A DNA stretch of 64,000 nucleotides from Peristeroidobacter agariperforans (GCF_004138335.1 NZ_RYFW01000003.1:1-64000), one strand, 5' to 3'. Counted from the stretch's first letter, positions 1 to 10,017 are shown. The notes: generated by a model from the sequence alone, not told the origin. Numbers and translations: made by a program.

Positions 1-57
1 CTCGGCTTGCTTCAAGATCGCAATGATCTGACTGTCCGTAAATCGGGATTTCTTCAA
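1..57 (-). CDS. IS3-family transposase OrfA, N-terminal part (cut by window edge)
   Basis: Reading leftwards from a TTG at 57 gives LKKSRFTDSQIIAILKQAE, the characteristic opening of IS3-family OrfA, the small helix-turn-helix subunit that binds the element ends and is joined to OrfB by frameshifting. A GAGGAG ribosome site lies six bases before the TTG, which supports this start. Only 19 codons lie in the window. The IS end should fall in about 60-130, but I could not identify a terminal inverted repeat with confidence. It marks the left side as accessory DNA next to the NACHT gene. Confidence 0.75.
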   Translation of the reverse strand, partial: MKKSRFTDSQIIAILKQAE

Positions 58-249
58 GGGAATCTCCTCGGTCAAGGTTACGAGAAAATTCCACTTCTGG
101 CCTCACCTAATTTTCGGGAGGATTACCCTTGGACAGAACGGCGGCTGCGTCATTGCTGAGACAACGGCGCTGGCTCGAGAGCCGAGCGCTTCTCGCCAGC
201 CCTTGTCGCCCGCCCACCCCGAATGAGCAGACCGGCAGTAGTCAGATCC

Positions 250-3200
250 CTAGACCGCGTAGATCGGAGGCGAGAAAACGTATCCAAGCCACTTCTCCAA
301 TGCCTGCTTTTTATGCACCGGAGCATCCGAGCGCTCCCGCCAAGTCTCCAAGAGACCCACTAGATCTTCTCTATTGCTCGCAGAATCCGATGACCAGCCC
401 AACAGCCGAGTCACTGCGTGCCTCGCTTGTGGATCATTTTCCGAAGCGCTCGTTAGCACGCCTTGTATAAACGCGAATACAAACCAATTATCAGTCGAGG
501 TCGATAGAAACTCGAAGAAAAAATCGATCTCAAGCTGCAATTTTGGAGGGGCGTCATCGCTTCTGTTCTCGACATCCGCCAGCGTGAGCCAACGCAGTGC
601 GGTGGCAGCGGCCCTAGCTGCGCTATCGAACGCAGTTGATGCTGCAATAGATTTGAGGGAGATTTGATCGAGTCCGTATCCACTTATCAGCTTCGAAAGA
701 GAGACGTCGCGATTTCTCATTCTATATACAACATCGTTTTCCTTCGCATGCCTTGCTCGGGCAGCAAGCGCACCCGCGAGGAACGGCAGTAAAGCGATGT
801 CATCGGGGAGGCTCAATTGAAAGGGATGAACACGGCTTTCAACGGAGTATGTTAAGCGTGAGCTTTCAATGCTCAGCTTGCGTGGCATGCTTTTAATTGT
901 TTGTAGAAGATCTGGATGATCGCTGGTAAGTGCCCCCCATTTCAGGATGTGCTGAACAGTTTCCTCAGGATATCCCGTGATGGTGTCGATAAGTTCGGGA
1001 ACAAATTTCAGCGGGCCGCGCCAGTTGTCATGCTCCACGTCGAATGCCCAGCTAATGGCAATCGATGGAAGTTTGCGAGCGAGTAAACTGCAATCCCTCT
1101 CTGTGGGGTCCTTGGCAGTGTCAGAAAGCTCGAGGAGTGAAAACGGGGCGTCTATTGAATCACGAAGTCTCGAAATAAGTGCTTCGATTGAGGGATCATC
1201 AACGTTCATTAGGTGCTTGATTCCACCTGGATCGCGTCCGTAAGAACTGGCAACAGGAACGAGCGCGAGCAGTGTCGATGGAAGCAGGCATGTCTTCTCA
1301 GATCCCGCAACTTTTGCGAGCTGAGTAAAACTCATAAGTGCGTCTGGTGTTCTTTCTTTAGCGAACCGCAGGCACGCGAACATCAGGGCGAAAATACCGC
1401 CAATCCGTCCCTGGCTGGCGTTGGCTCTAATTTTCGACAATGACTTCGGAAGCTTGCCGTTAATCCAGTTCGCTTGATGGACATGCCCCACCACCAATCC
1501 ACAGTTCGTCCGGTTTTCCTTAGTCTCTCGTCTGGTGAGTCGGTGCTGATCTACGTAGAGATTCATAAACGCGCCCATGGCGCCAGTGATGTCCTCAGCG
1601 AAACCATCGCTCGTTGCAACTTCTGGGAGCACATCAATTCCCTGAACGCAGATTCGCAGCATGCGCTCTACGCTCGCAGTGCTGTAAAGTATGTACTTGT
1701 CAGAACTCAGTATCCTTAGCGCGGCGCGCAAAACCCAGGCGCTTGGCCGATCCTCTTTATCTATATCTAGCCGACGGGGACTTGGCAATTCCAAGGAATA
1801 CGGCGGAGCCCAGTGGCTAAATAGAAGTTGCTGCAACTCAATGGGTGAATTAACTAGTGAGACATGTGCCAAGTCGCCTGTCGGATCCCCGCTCGGCAAC
1901 ATCCAGCCTAGCAATGCTAGTGCGCCAACGTACTCGCGAGCGCTGTTCGTTGCGATCTTTTCGCTCAAAAGAGCAATCAACCATTGACGCGATCTTTCGA
2001 GCCGCAGCGATGAGTGTTTTCGTAATAGGCGAAGGTCTAAAAGTCCTCCAATGGGATCGAGCAATGGACGGATCTGCTGTCGGTCAAGGCGATCTTGCTC
2101 CAATACTCCTTCAGCAAGCAGTCGCAGCGCTATGAGGCACGCTCTGCCTGTTCGGCGCGCATATAGATTGCTTCTGTCTGCTTCGTCGCCTTCGTTGAAG
2201 CCTCGCAGTACCTGCACCGATAAAGCGAATTCGCTCGGGCGCTGGTTTTCGATAAGGGCGCTTAACACGAAATGCATCACTTCGCGCCAGTGTGCGTCTC
2301 CTCCGATCACTCGAAGCCGATCCGCGAGTTCCTTGGCCTCAACTCCCGAATAAAGAAATTCGGCCGCAAAGAACTCCTGAAGTTGCCGTATATCAAAACG
2401 AACGTGTTCACCGCTTTCAGGCGTGTTGACAAGAACCAACCGTTCCGTGGTGGCCTCCAGTACAGCTGCCGTTGTGCTAGCCACGTCATCATCAACTAGC
2501 TCCCTAACGACATCTTCCACGAGCCGGCGAAACTCTTCCCTCGTTAACGTTGTTTGGGCGCCGGCACTAACTTCGGCTCTTGCGTGAAGGACGAAGCCCA
2601 AGCGCATATGAACCGCTTTGAGCAGCCGATCCTCCTCACGAAGCAGGCGAGCAATCACTGGATTCTGAAAGTTCTTCTGACTTTCGCGCTTCTTCATGAC
2701 CTGATAGAAGCCGCTGAACAGTTGCCACCGCCTCTCGGGTGGACGTCCTCCATCCCTTACAATGACGGCCATGATGTGCGACTGAAGTGGCGTCGTCATC
2801 AGTTCACGAATGCTCGGCGATTTGATTGCAGCCTCCAGCGTCGCGATGGACGTCTCTGCTTCCTCTGCCGTACGTCCAAATTTGAGCAGCGGGATGGCAC
2901 ACTTGATCGCCTCTTTCTCCCCGAGCTGCAGGAGCTCAACAACGGGGCCGTCTATGCCGCTGAACTGGCCCGAATACCCCTGTGGTCTTGACGTACAAAG
3001 CGCAAGCGCATCAGCGTCGATGTCGATCAGAATGTCATTTAGGAACTCCATTACTTCACTGGCGATGGCATCTTTCGAGTCGTTTGGGACCTCATCCAGT
3101 CCGTCGAATACGACAATCCATGAACGTTTGGACAGCGCCCTTTTTAGTGTTTTCGGGAGGACGTCGCTTCCGACCTTTCTTTCGATCTTCTCTGCCAGAA

Positions 3201-4293
3201 AGACAAGAACACTGCGCTGTTCCGAATCGTTGCGTCGCGAATACCACTGCGCAAATTCTTTCAGCTCGATCTGAATGGGTATTCTAGGGGCATCGGGCCA
3301 GAAGCCGGAGGCAAGGGCAGCTGCCTGAATTGACTTGGCGAGGTTTTTGAGCTGTGCGCTGACGCGCGGTGCGTCCTCAGAGAGGATCAGCTTTGCGCGA
3401 TGAATCTGACAGAGGTATTGCCCGATCGTTGACTTGCCTTGGCCTGGCCCACCTTTAATCAATGCGACTCGCGCTCTGCGAAGCTGGCGGGCCCACGCGC
3501 CCCAGGACTCAGGAATCTCCCTTCTAATGCTGTACCGGTGCGAAAATGCGGCGGAGCTGGTTAATTCGGCCAGTATGCCATTCCCTCGTGCATTACCGGA
3601 CGTCCTGAACGGGAGATCTATAAAAAGGTCATGAACACCTGGCCGCACATCCGTAGAAGAATTTGCCTGGTCTAGCTTTGTGTACAAATGTTCGGAGAAC
3701 TGTGCAACGATGAAATAGCGAGCGATATCTTCGAGTGAAGCTCGAGAGTCCCCGATCTCGCTGTACAGCGCTGACAGAACATGCCCAGGCGTCAGAAGAT
3801 GGCGGAAGTGGTCAACGACGTCTGAATTGGTTGATAGCAGGTCGAGTATTTTGCGGCCGCCCCACACAGCCACATTTATGCGTCTCCCGCCTGTCGACTT
3901 CCGGACCAGCTTCCGGATCGAGTCAAAGCTTCCTGTTTCAGGTGTGCCGCTGGGCTCGATGTTTGTAGCAATGATCCAATTGTCCGGCCAAGTGCGCCTT
4001 GAATGGGGGGCGGTAAAGGCGGCAATCTCGTCTTTCACCTGCTCGATTAGCCACTTTTGCGGATCTTTTGAGAGATGCGGCCTTAGAAACTTCGATTGGA
4101 TATACCAAATGCCTTCCCAGTGCTGTTTTGCACTCGGGTATGGGGCTTCACCTTCAAAGAATCCATCACGCCCACCGTCGGCGCCTGGACCGAAACCGGT
4201 CGCGCCGAGCCCCAAGGTTTTCAACGCCAGGAAATTAACGAGATTCTCGAATGCCTGGGAGCCAAGACCAGAAAGGTCATAGAGATTATCCAT
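250..4293 (-). CDS. Mrr-like nuclease / NACHT NTPase, putative anti-phage NLR-like protein
   Basis: A 1347-residue protein with two recognisable modules. Residues about 1-160 look like a PD-(D/E)XK, Mrr-type nuclease: E16, D43 in GADGGRDG, and the Q66-S-K68 motif. Residues about 275-480 form a NACHT/STAND NTPase: Walker A GGPGQGKST (281-289), Walker B with FDGLDE (396-401), and a sensor stretch CTSRPQG. The remaining 700 residues look helical, with a QEFFAAEFL segment typical of the end of NACHT modules, and probably serve as the sensor. Known bacterial NLR-like proteins (Avs, bNACHT) use such sensors to recognise phage proteins and then fire an N-terminal effector, here inferred to be DNA cleavage. 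The gene is lone, beside an IS3 element, and lower in GC than its surroundings, which suggests transfer. No strong ribosome site precedes the ATG. Confidence 0.85.
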   Translation of the reverse strand: MDNLYDLSGLGSQAFENLVNFLALKTLGLGATGFGPGADGGRDGFFEGEAPYPSAKQHWEGIWYIQSKFLRPHLSKDPQKWLIEQVKDEIAAFTAPHSRRTWPDNWIIATNIEPSGTPETGSFDSIRKLVRKSTGGRRINVAVWGGRKILDLLSTNSDVVDHFRHLLTPGHVLSALYSEIGDSRASLEDIARYFIVAQFSEHLYTKLDQANSSTDVRPGVHDLFIDLPFRTSGNARGNGILAELTSSAAFSHRYSIRREIPESWGAWARQLRRARVALIKGGPGQGKSTIGQYLCQIHRAKLILSEDAPRVSAQLKNLAKSIQAAALASGFWPDAPRIPIQIELKEFAQWYSRRNDSEQRSVLVFLAEKIERKVGSDVLPKTLKRALSKRSWIVVFDGLDEVPNDSKDAIASEVMEFLNDILIDIDADALALCTSRPQGYSGQFSGIDGPVVELLQLGEKEAIKCAIPLLKFGRTAEEAETSIATLEAAIKSPSIRELMTTPLQSHIMAVIVRDGGRPPERRWQLFSGFYQVMKKRESQKNFQNPVIARLLREEDRLLKAVHMRLGFVLHARAEVSAGAQTTLTREEFRRLVEDVVRELVDDDVASTTAAVLEATTERLVLVNTPESGEHVRFDIRQLQEFFAAEFLYSGVEAKELADRLRVIGGDAHWREVMHFVLSALIENQRPSEFALSVQVLRGFNEGDEADRSNLYARRTGRACLIALRLLAEGVLEQDRLDRQQIRPLLDPIGGLLDLRLLRKHSSLRLERSRQWLIALLSEKIATNSAREYVGALALLGWMLPSGDPTGDLAHVSLVNSPIELQQLLFSHWAPPYSLELPSPRRLDIDKEDRPSAWVLRAALRILSSDKYILYSTASVERMLRICVQGIDVLPEVATSDGFAEDITGAMGAFMNLYVDQHRLTRRETKENRTNCGLVVGHVHQANWINGKLPKSLSKIRANASQGRIGGIFALMFACLRFAKERTPDALMSFTQLAKVAGSEKTCLLPSTLLALVPVASSYGRDPGGIKHLMNVDDPSIEALISRLRDSIDAPFSLLELSDTAKDPTERDCSLLARKLPSIAISWAFDVEHDNWRGPLKFVPELIDTITGYPEETVQHILKWGALTSDHPDLLQTIKSMPRKLSIESSRLTYSVESRVHPFQLSLPDDIALLPFLAGALAARARHAKENDVVYRMRNRDVSLSKLISGYGLDQISLKSIAASTAFDSAARAAATALRWLTLADVENRSDDAPPKLQLEIDFFFEFLSTSTDNWFVFAFIQGVLTSASENDPQARHAVTRLLGWSSDSASNREDLVGLLETWRERSDAPVHKKQALEKWLGYVFSPPIYAV

Positions 4294-5197
4294 AGTGTTC
4301 CGACGCGATTTTGCACTCGCGTTATTGGTATTTTCCCATCAAAGTCAGATAGCCTCGCGGACGCATGATCGATTAGCAGTCAGAGCGACCGATCGGAAAA
4401 ATCGCGAGGCTAGCAGCCGGAATTCAAAATAGCGGACAAACCGTGCGGATTCCAGCATGAATTTTGTAGAGGCATTCATCCGTGGCTCAATACAGCCAAG
4501 GCGTCGGTCGCGGTTGCCGTGTTGAATGCGTTCTTTGGCCTTGAGATCCCGATCACCACAGCCGTTGGAGGCAGATCGAAGTCTTGGACACTGCGATCGC
4601 CGACTTGCCTGCGTTGGCGTAACGCCGGAATTGTGGCGATATTCGCCCCTGATGATTTGTTCTTCGGGAAACGACGGAGGCGGCCCTGGCCTTTGGTGCT
4701 TGCGAATTCCGCCGCCTTCTGCATTCATTAAAAAGTGAACATTAGGGGCCATTTTCATTTCATCCAGCCGCGACCCGCACGGCATGCCGCTCTCGCCGTT
4801 GGCGCGCACGCACCAGGTCAATCAACCAACTTAGGCCCGATCCATTCCGATTCTACCCGCCAGCGATTGATTTTCTGTTGAGTTGGTACGTCGTTGACGA
4901 CGGTTTGGCAGCGCGTTGCAGAACTTGATCATCGCCGCAATGATCGCCAGCGAGCGCTCACGCTGCACGGGCCTGAAGCATCGAGGTATCGCCGATAGCA
5001 AAGGCCATAAGAGCCGATAAGAAGAAGGCGAGCGGGGCGCAAGTCCGACGCCATGCTCGACCTCTATGACCACGAAGTTGCGGTGGTCGAGCCCGCACGA
5101 ACCGGCGAAACAGAGGGAGTTTTATAGAGAGTTTTATAGAGGCGGAATTTTCGTAGTCGCCTCGAACTCGTAAGTCGCGGAATCTAAAGCAGGAAAG
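4294..5197. other. Gap without a supportable gene
   Basis: About 900 bases between the NACHT gene and the tRNA cluster. Short open frames exist on both strands but none has a recognisable product or a convincing ribosome site. No integrase was found although the position, next to the 3' end of tRNA-Lys, would suit an island junction. A 12-bp tandem duplication lies at 5117-5140. Confidence 0.5.
5117..5140. repeat. 12-bp tandem duplication
   Basis: GAGTTTTATAGA occurs twice in direct tandem. AT-rich, 60 bp from the CCA end of tRNA-Lys. Confidence 0.8.
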
Positions 5198-5273
<76 letters not shown>

Positions 5274-5393
5274 ACGTGATCGTGGTGTGCGGCGTAGTGA
5301 CTGAATGTCCGCGCCGTCTACGAAGACGTAAAAGTGTAACAGAACTTTCCAAACTACCCAACGCAGCCACAGCGAGACCAGTGCTTCATCGAG

Positions 5394-5470
5394 TGGGGTG
5401 GACGATGGGGCTCGAACCCACGACGACCGGAATCACAATCCGGGGCTCTACCAACTGAGCTACGTCCACC
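5394..5470 (-). tRNA. tRNA-His (anticodon GTG)
   Basis: Minus-strand cloverleaf with acceptor GTGGACG/CGTCCAC, the extra 5' G (position 5470) paired with discriminator C73, as expected for tRNA-His, and encoded CCA. The anticodon stem-loop CGGATTGTGATTCCG gives GTG. Confidence 0.95.
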
Positions 5471-5600
5471 ATTGCAATCGATAGTGGCTCCCGCTCGCCG
5501 ACCCTGCAAGAGGGCCCAGCCGTGCGGGGCGCAGAGTATATACGAACTCGGCGCGAACACTAGTCGTTGGAGGAAGTTCGAGCACACGAGAGCGGCGGAT

Positions 5601-5677
5601 TGGCGCGCCCGGAGGGACTCGAACCCCCGACCACCGGCTTAGAAGGCCGATGCTCTATCCAGCTGAGCTACGGGCGC
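5601..5677 (-). tRNA. tRNA-Arg (anticodon TCT)
   Basis: Minus-strand 77-nt cloverleaf, acceptor GCGCCCG paired with CGGGCGC, encoded CCA, anticodon loop CTTCTAA giving TCT. Confidence 0.95.
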
Positions 5678-6531
5678 GTCGCGGGAAAAAGGGTGAAATA
5701 GTCGGGGCAGCCCGATTAGCGCTGTCCCTGCGAGCAGCGGCGCAGATGGTACGGGTCCAGTTACGGTAAGTCGAGGAGGGTGGCAGTGAAACTAGGACAA
5801 CTTGCGGGTCTAGCGCTGAAGACTACCCCTCCACGAACCAGAAGGTGTTTGCCGACAATGGCTTACGCGCTGGCGGGCACGCCCAAATTGCATACGGCGT
5901 CAGCCCGCAACCGCTGTCGACCCTCGAACTCGCGTCGATGAGGCTCGGATCATCACTGCCGGGAGCCGCCATCGGTGCGCCGCTGTGCGGTCGGCTGAAG
6001 TCCTTCGGCCTCCGCGACCTGGCGCCCGCGGATCGGCTTTCACTCAGTGCGTCGGCGGTGCCGCTCTGACGGCCGTCTCCCATGCGGGATGATCCCTGCG
6101 CCGTACCGCGAGCTAGCGCAGAGGGCTTAGGAGTTCCACGCCCATCCTCCAGGCAGCGATCTTCTCGTGCGTACCGTTCTTGACGTGCTGTTGTGCTTGC
6201 GCATCGGGTGGTGGGTCGGGCGGGCGCGACTCCGCAGGGATGGCGAGCAGTCCATCGCCGGCGTAGGTGCAATCGACGGTGCGGTCTACGGGCGATGGGG
6301 CTGCTCATTGCATTCATATTCACAGGCGCCGCGCAGCTTCGAGCACCGGCGCGACCTCATCGTGCAGGCCGATCGCCATCTATCTCATGCTCGGCTTCGT
6401 TCTGCTCGTGAGCGCGCTGCTGGGATTGTTGCGCGTCGATAGCTTCGATCAAGTCTTCGTACAGCTGCGTCAACTCAATGGAGTGAGATGATCGCCGATC
6501 AGCAATTCGGCAAGATCCAACGCGCACCCCT
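5678..6531. other. Gap without a supportable gene
   Basis: About 850 bases between tRNA-Arg and the sulfatase. A GTG at 5787 has a good GAGGAGGG ribosome site, but its frame gives only about 50 residues without a family; a shift near 5820 would open a longer plus-strand frame ending at 6069. A hydrophobic stretch is coded on the plus strand near 6390-6430. These could be decayed genes, but I recognise none. Confidence 0.4.
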
Positions 6532-8112
6532 TCAATTGCCGGAAGGCAGCCCAATCTCAACGCCGCCCTTGGCGACCTGCTCGCGCAAATGCTGGAAGCG
6601 CTCGTACTGGGTAAGTGTGATCGGGCCTGTGTATGTTTCGCTCTGAATCTTGCGCGGCGGATACTTCGCGTACGTCTTCATCAGATCCTTGATTGCCGCG
6701 TTGATCGACACCACCGTCCAGGTGTGCTCCGTGTAGTTGTTCATGAAGATGTCGTAGCGCTCCTGCGGGTCCTGCCACAGATCGAAGACTTGAGGAACAG
6801 TCGCGACGTAGGCGTTGGCTCCCTTCCATCCGAGGTTGGAGTCGACGGCAAGACCGCCCGTTCTCGCACCATCATCGCCGCGCAGGTTGAACACCGCTTT
6901 GTAGTGGCCCACGCGCGCGGCGCCGGGCGTCAACTCGTCTTCGGTAAAGTAGAACCAACTCTGGCGCTCGGACTTGCCGGTGCCGAAAAGAACCGGCGAC
7001 ATGTCGTAACTGTCGAAGATGATGGGTTTGCCCTCGCGATCGTTCTCCGGCAGTTTCGCGCCGGCCAGAGCGGCAAACGTCGCCATGTAGTCGAGGCCAC
7101 CCACGACGTCGGAATTGCGCACGCCAGCCTTGATACCCGGCCCCCACGCAATCGACGGCACGCGGTTGCCGCCCTCGCGCACTGTGCCCTTCGTGCCACG
7201 GAAGGGCGTGTAGCCCGCATCTGGATAGACGTCCTGCCACGCCCCATTGTCAGTGGTCCAAAACACATAGGTGTTGTCGTCCAGTCCTAGCGAACGGATC
7301 TTGTCCACGATGCGGCCGATCCGAGTGTCGTTCTCCACGATCGAATCTGCGTACTTGGACTTCGACAGCGACTTGCCCTTGAACTCCGGCGCCGGCATGT
7401 TCGGCTGGTGCACCTTCATGAACATCACGCTCATGAAGAAGGGTTCCGCAGACTTGGCATTGGCCTCAAGGTACTCGAGCGCGGCCTTCTCGACGTATTC
7501 GTCGTAGAACGGAATGCCGACGACGCCTTTGTCCGGCGTGTTGACGTACTGACCGTTGACCTTGAAATCTTCCTTCGCATTCTCGCCTGCCTTTCCGGAG
7601 AGCGCCCCTTTAGTCACCTTCTCGAACATCTTGCGCAGGTCCGGGTCCATATCGGGGAACCACTCCGCGTCGGCGTAGGTGTACGCATTGAGGTGATAAA
7701 GCCCGGCGTACTTCATTTCATCGTAGCCGTGCGCATTCGGAAGCGCATAATCCGACTCACCCAGGTGCCACTTGCCGGTGAAGAACGTTTTATAACCTGC
7801 GGTCTTGAGAACCGACGCAAGGGTCCACTCCGCCGCGGGCAAGCCGCCGCCCTGACCTTGAAAGGCGACCGTCGTCATACCGCTGCGATTCGGGATGCGT
7901 CCTGTGAGGACGGCGGCACGGCCCGGCGTGCAGCTCGGCTGAGCATAGAACGACATGAACTGCATGCCCTCAGCCGCCAGGCGATCGAGATTCGGTGTCG
8001 GCATGCCGCGATTCTCGCCTCCGCCATAAACGCCCGCGTCTCCATAGCCGAAGTCGTCCGATAAGATTAGAACGATGTTCGGCTTGCGCTTCTGCGTACT
8101 GGCCTCTGGCAT
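6532..8112 (-). CDS. Arylsulfatase-type sulfatase
   Basis: A 526-residue type I sulfatase, which hydrolyses sulfate esters using a formylglycine made from cysteine. The signature C61-T-P-G-R65 is intact, preceded by metal-binding D19-D20 in LSDDFGYGD; FFTGKWHLG and the HQPNMPAP region follow as in arylsulfatases. I chose the ATG at 8112 because GGAAGGAG stands six bases upstream; an ATG at 8160 in frame has no such site. No signal peptide is evident, so a cytoplasmic or non-classically exported enzyme is likely. No dedicated sulfatase-maturing enzyme is nearby; the substrate cannot be read from sequence. Confidence 0.9.
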   Translation of the reverse strand: MPEASTQKRKPNIVLILSDDFGYGDAGVYGGGENRGMPTPNLDRLAAEGMQFMSFYAQPSCTPGRAAVLTGRIPNRSGMTTVAFQGQGGGLPAAEWTLASVLKTAGYKTFFTGKWHLGESDYALPNAHGYDEMKYAGLYHLNAYTYADAEWFPDMDPDLRKMFEKVTKGALSGKAGENAKEDFKVNGQYVNTPDKGVVGIPFYDEYVEKAALEYLEANAKSAEPFFMSVMFMKVHQPNMPAPEFKGKSLSKSKYADSIVENDTRIGRIVDKIRSLGLDDNTYVFWTTDNGAWQDVYPDAGYTPFRGTKGTVREGGNRVPSIAWGPGIKAGVRNSDVVGGLDYMATFAALAGAKLPENDREGKPIIFDSYDMSPVLFGTGKSERQSWFYFTEDELTPGAARVGHYKAVFNLRGDDGARTGGLAVDSNLGWKGANAYVATVPQVFDLWQDPQERYDIFMNNYTEHTWTVVSINAAIKDLMKTYAKYPPRKIQSETYTGPITLTQYERFQHLREQVAKGGVEIGLPSGN

Positions 8113-8248
8113 GACATCTCCTTCCGGCGTCGTCGTCCGAACAACAGACATATGCCCCATGGTCGGTCAGCTGTCGCCGAGCTCGCGTCAGTAGTGGGGG
8201 AGTTTGGTGCCGGCAATTCCCCCGTCGAGCAGCGCATGCGGTTCCCAA

Positions 8249-8291
8249 TGTTCGCTGGCGCACCGAGAGGCGAGCACCGCTAAGTCATAGT
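8249..8291 (+). promoter_or_regulatory. Dyad promoter for the PAS gene at 8319
   Basis: TGTTCG-CTGG-CGCACC (8249-8264) followed by a -10 CATAGT (8286-8291). The dyad centre lies 41.5 bp before the implied start at 8298, a class II activator position. Confidence 0.55.
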
Positions 8292-8318
8292 ACCGGCAGG
8301 TGTCATATGGAGAAGCGT

Positions 8319-8837
8319 ATGAAACACGAGCCAGCGGTGCCAAGCGACGAACGAGAGTGGGGGGTTGCGATACCGTCGAAATCGGATCAGCTCACGGCGG
8401 CTGACCGCCGCTCCGACAAGATTCGATCCTGGCGGCGACGGGCGCTGTTGAAGCGCGGGGCGCGGCTGCACATGACGATGGTCGCGAATGCGCAATCAAA
8501 TTCGTTAGCGTCGTTAGCCATGCTGGATGAAGCGGGCACCGTGGTCAGCTGGTACGGCAGTCCAGATGGACGCGATTACGACTCCCAGGAAGTCGTCGAC
8601 CGCCATCTGTCGTTGTTCTATTCCTCGGAGGAGGTTTCCAGACGACAGCCAGATCGTGACTTGCGTGCCGCCGTCATCGAAGGCCGAATCACTCGACAAG
8701 CGTGGCGCCGCAGGCCCGACGGCAGCGCATTCTGGGGCACTATCGACATCGAACCGGTCGTGCTTCGGGACGGGCGCGTGCAGGGGTTCAGCTATGTAGC
8801 GAGCGCTCCAGACCAGGTTAAACACAGCCTTCGATGA
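8319..8837 (+). CDS. Solo PAS-domain protein (paralogue A)
   Basis: A 172-residue protein that is essentially one PAS fold, from about 68 to 165 (SLAMLDEAGTVVSWYG through FWGTIDIEPVVLRDG and GFSYVA). It resembles the PAS module found in many sensor kinases (RRPDGSAFW core) but has no kinase, cyclase or other output. A basic stretch KIRSWRRRALLKRGARLH precedes the domain. Paralogues lie at 16656 (closest), 38321 and 40892. The start at 8319 is preferred over 8307 because GGAG sits six bases before it. The dyad promoter upstream makes it a member of the Crp/Fnr-type regulon. Ligand or partner unknown; it may bind a small molecule or dimerise with a kinase. Confidence 0.8.
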   Translation: MKHEPAVPSDEREWGVAIPSKSDQLTAADRRSDKIRSWRRRALLKRGARLHMTMVANAQSNSLASLAMLDEAGTVVSWYGSPDGRDYDSQEVVDRHLSLFYSSEEVSRRQPDRDLRAAVIEGRITRQAWRRRPDGSAFWGTIDIEPVVLRDGRVQGFSYVASAPDQVKHSLR

Positions 8838-8881
8838 AGAAAGGACTGGGTGACACCGCATATCGATGGACGTAGTGGGTA

Positions 8882-9070
8882 TCACACGTGGGGCGGACGC
8901 TCGGAGATCTGCTGCAACAATCTAGCGAATTGAGTATCGGTTTGCGGTGGTGGCCGGGAGTTGATGCTCTCCAGGACTCTCCGCACCAGGGTCGACGAAC
9001 TGGTTTGGGGATTCAGCCTCGCCAATTCCAGCAGCTCATCGATGCGGTGATCGGAATCGTCTGACGGCAC
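8882..9070 (-). CDS. Small hypothetical protein
   Basis: A 62-residue open frame from a GTG at 9070, charged and probably helical (DELLELARLNPQ), with a proline-rich centre. No family recognised. It lies convergent to the PAS gene and divergent from the Cys-repeat gene. Codon composition looks plausible, but the ribosome site is weak, so this is tentative. Confidence 0.35.
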   Translation of the reverse strand: MPSDDSDHRIDELLELARLNPQTSSSTLVRRVLESINSRPPPQTDTQFARLLQQISERPPHV

Positions 9071-9186
9071 GTCTGCAGCTCATTTGCTTCGCGTCCCCAC
9101 GATGCGTGGCGCCCTGCGAAGTCTCAATCTGTCAATGCGCAGCGATGTGCATTAGTTCAAAACAGCCCGCGCAAAATATATTTACC

Positions 9187-9215
9187 TATCTAAAGGTGAC
9201 CGAAGCGCGCACACT
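9187..9215 (+). promoter_or_regulatory. TATCTA-type promoter for the Cys-repeat gene at 9245
   Basis: TATCTA (9187-9192), 17-bp gap, CACACT (9210-9215). The palindrome AAATATATTT lies just upstream. Four further copies with the same 17-bp spacing occur in the window. Confidence 0.55.
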
Positions 9216-9244
9216 GGGGGCTGGTTCGTATCTTGGAGAAACTC

Positions 9245-10015
9245 TTGCGCTGTTGGGCGATTAGTCGGCTCGTTGCTGGATGTACGGCATTATTGCTCGT
9301 TGAAATTGCAGCCAGCGCCCAGGCGCAAAGCTCTCATTCCGCAATTCCGGAGAATGCCCGTCCGAAAGCCTATGGCAGCGGTTGGGAGTGTGCGCGCGGC
9401 TATCGAGAGACGGAGGGACGTTGTATCGCTGTGGTCGTCCCAGCGAACGCATATTTAGATGCGCGGGGCACGTCTTGGCGCTGCAATCGCGGATTCCTCA
9501 ATGACAATCAGCGATGCACGCCCGTACGAGTGCCGCAGAACGGTTATGCCGTGGACTCCAGCTACGATCAGGGCTGGCGCTGCAATCGCGGATATCGCGC
9601 GGTCGGCGAATCCTGTGTGAAAGGCGAGGTGCCGGCACATGCCTACTTGCTCGACTCGATTCACGGCTTCGGATGGCAATGCGATCGAGGCTTCAGACAA
9701 ACGCAGGATCGATGTGTCGCGATCGAAGTTCCTGCCAACGCATATTTGGTTCGCGCCGGCGATGATTGGAAGTGTGAGCGCGGCTTTCAGCGGATCGACA
9801 ACCAGTGCTCGCCCATAGTCGTCCCGACGAACGCATATCTCGATGATCGCGGTAGCGAGTGGCGCTGCGAGCGCGGCTTCCGCAAGCAAGGCGCCGGTTG
9901 TGTCGCCGTGCGTGTCCCAACCAATGCCTTCATCGGTTACGCGGGAGACGACTGGTCGTGTGAAGCGGGATTTCGCAAGCAAGAGGCGGCGTGCGTTGCC
10001 GTGCCCGGGAGTTGA
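9245..10015 (+). CDS. Secreted protein of seven Cys-pair repeats (paralogue A)
   Basis: A 256-residue protein: signal peptide (about 1-28, ending near AASAQAQ) followed by seven tandem repeats of 31-33 residues. Each has the form NAYLD-x2-G-x2-W-x-C-x-RGF-x6-C-x2-V-x-VP, i.e. two cysteines per repeat, probably one disulfide each outside the cytoplasm. The paralogue at 34060 has six such repeats. I do not know a function; the array suggests a small rigid adhesive or envelope-binding rod. I prefer the TTG at 9245 because GGAGAAA stands just upstream; an in-frame TTG at 9233 lacks a site. Followed two bases later by the gene at 10018, so likely an operon. Confidence 0.8.
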   Translation: MRCWAISRLVAGCTALLLVEIAASAQAQSSHSAIPENARPKAYGSGWECARGYRETEGRCIAVVVPANAYLDARGTSWRCNRGFLNDNQRCTPVRVPQNGYAVDSSYDQGWRCNRGYRAVGESCVKGEVPAHAYLLDSIHGFGWQCDRGFRQTQDRCVAIEVPANAYLVRAGDDWKCERGFQRIDNQCSPIVVPTNAYLDDRGSEWRCERGFRKQGAGCVAVRVPTNAFIGYAGDDWSCEAGFRKQEAACVAVPGS

Positions 10016-10017
10016 CC

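Noticed and set aside
4345-4821. 158-residue minus-strand open frame next to the NACHT gene
   Set aside because: No ribosome site, low-complexity look, no family; kept as a gap.
5823-6323. 166-residue Arg-rich open frame
   Set aside because: Composition typical of a shadow frame in GC-rich DNA.
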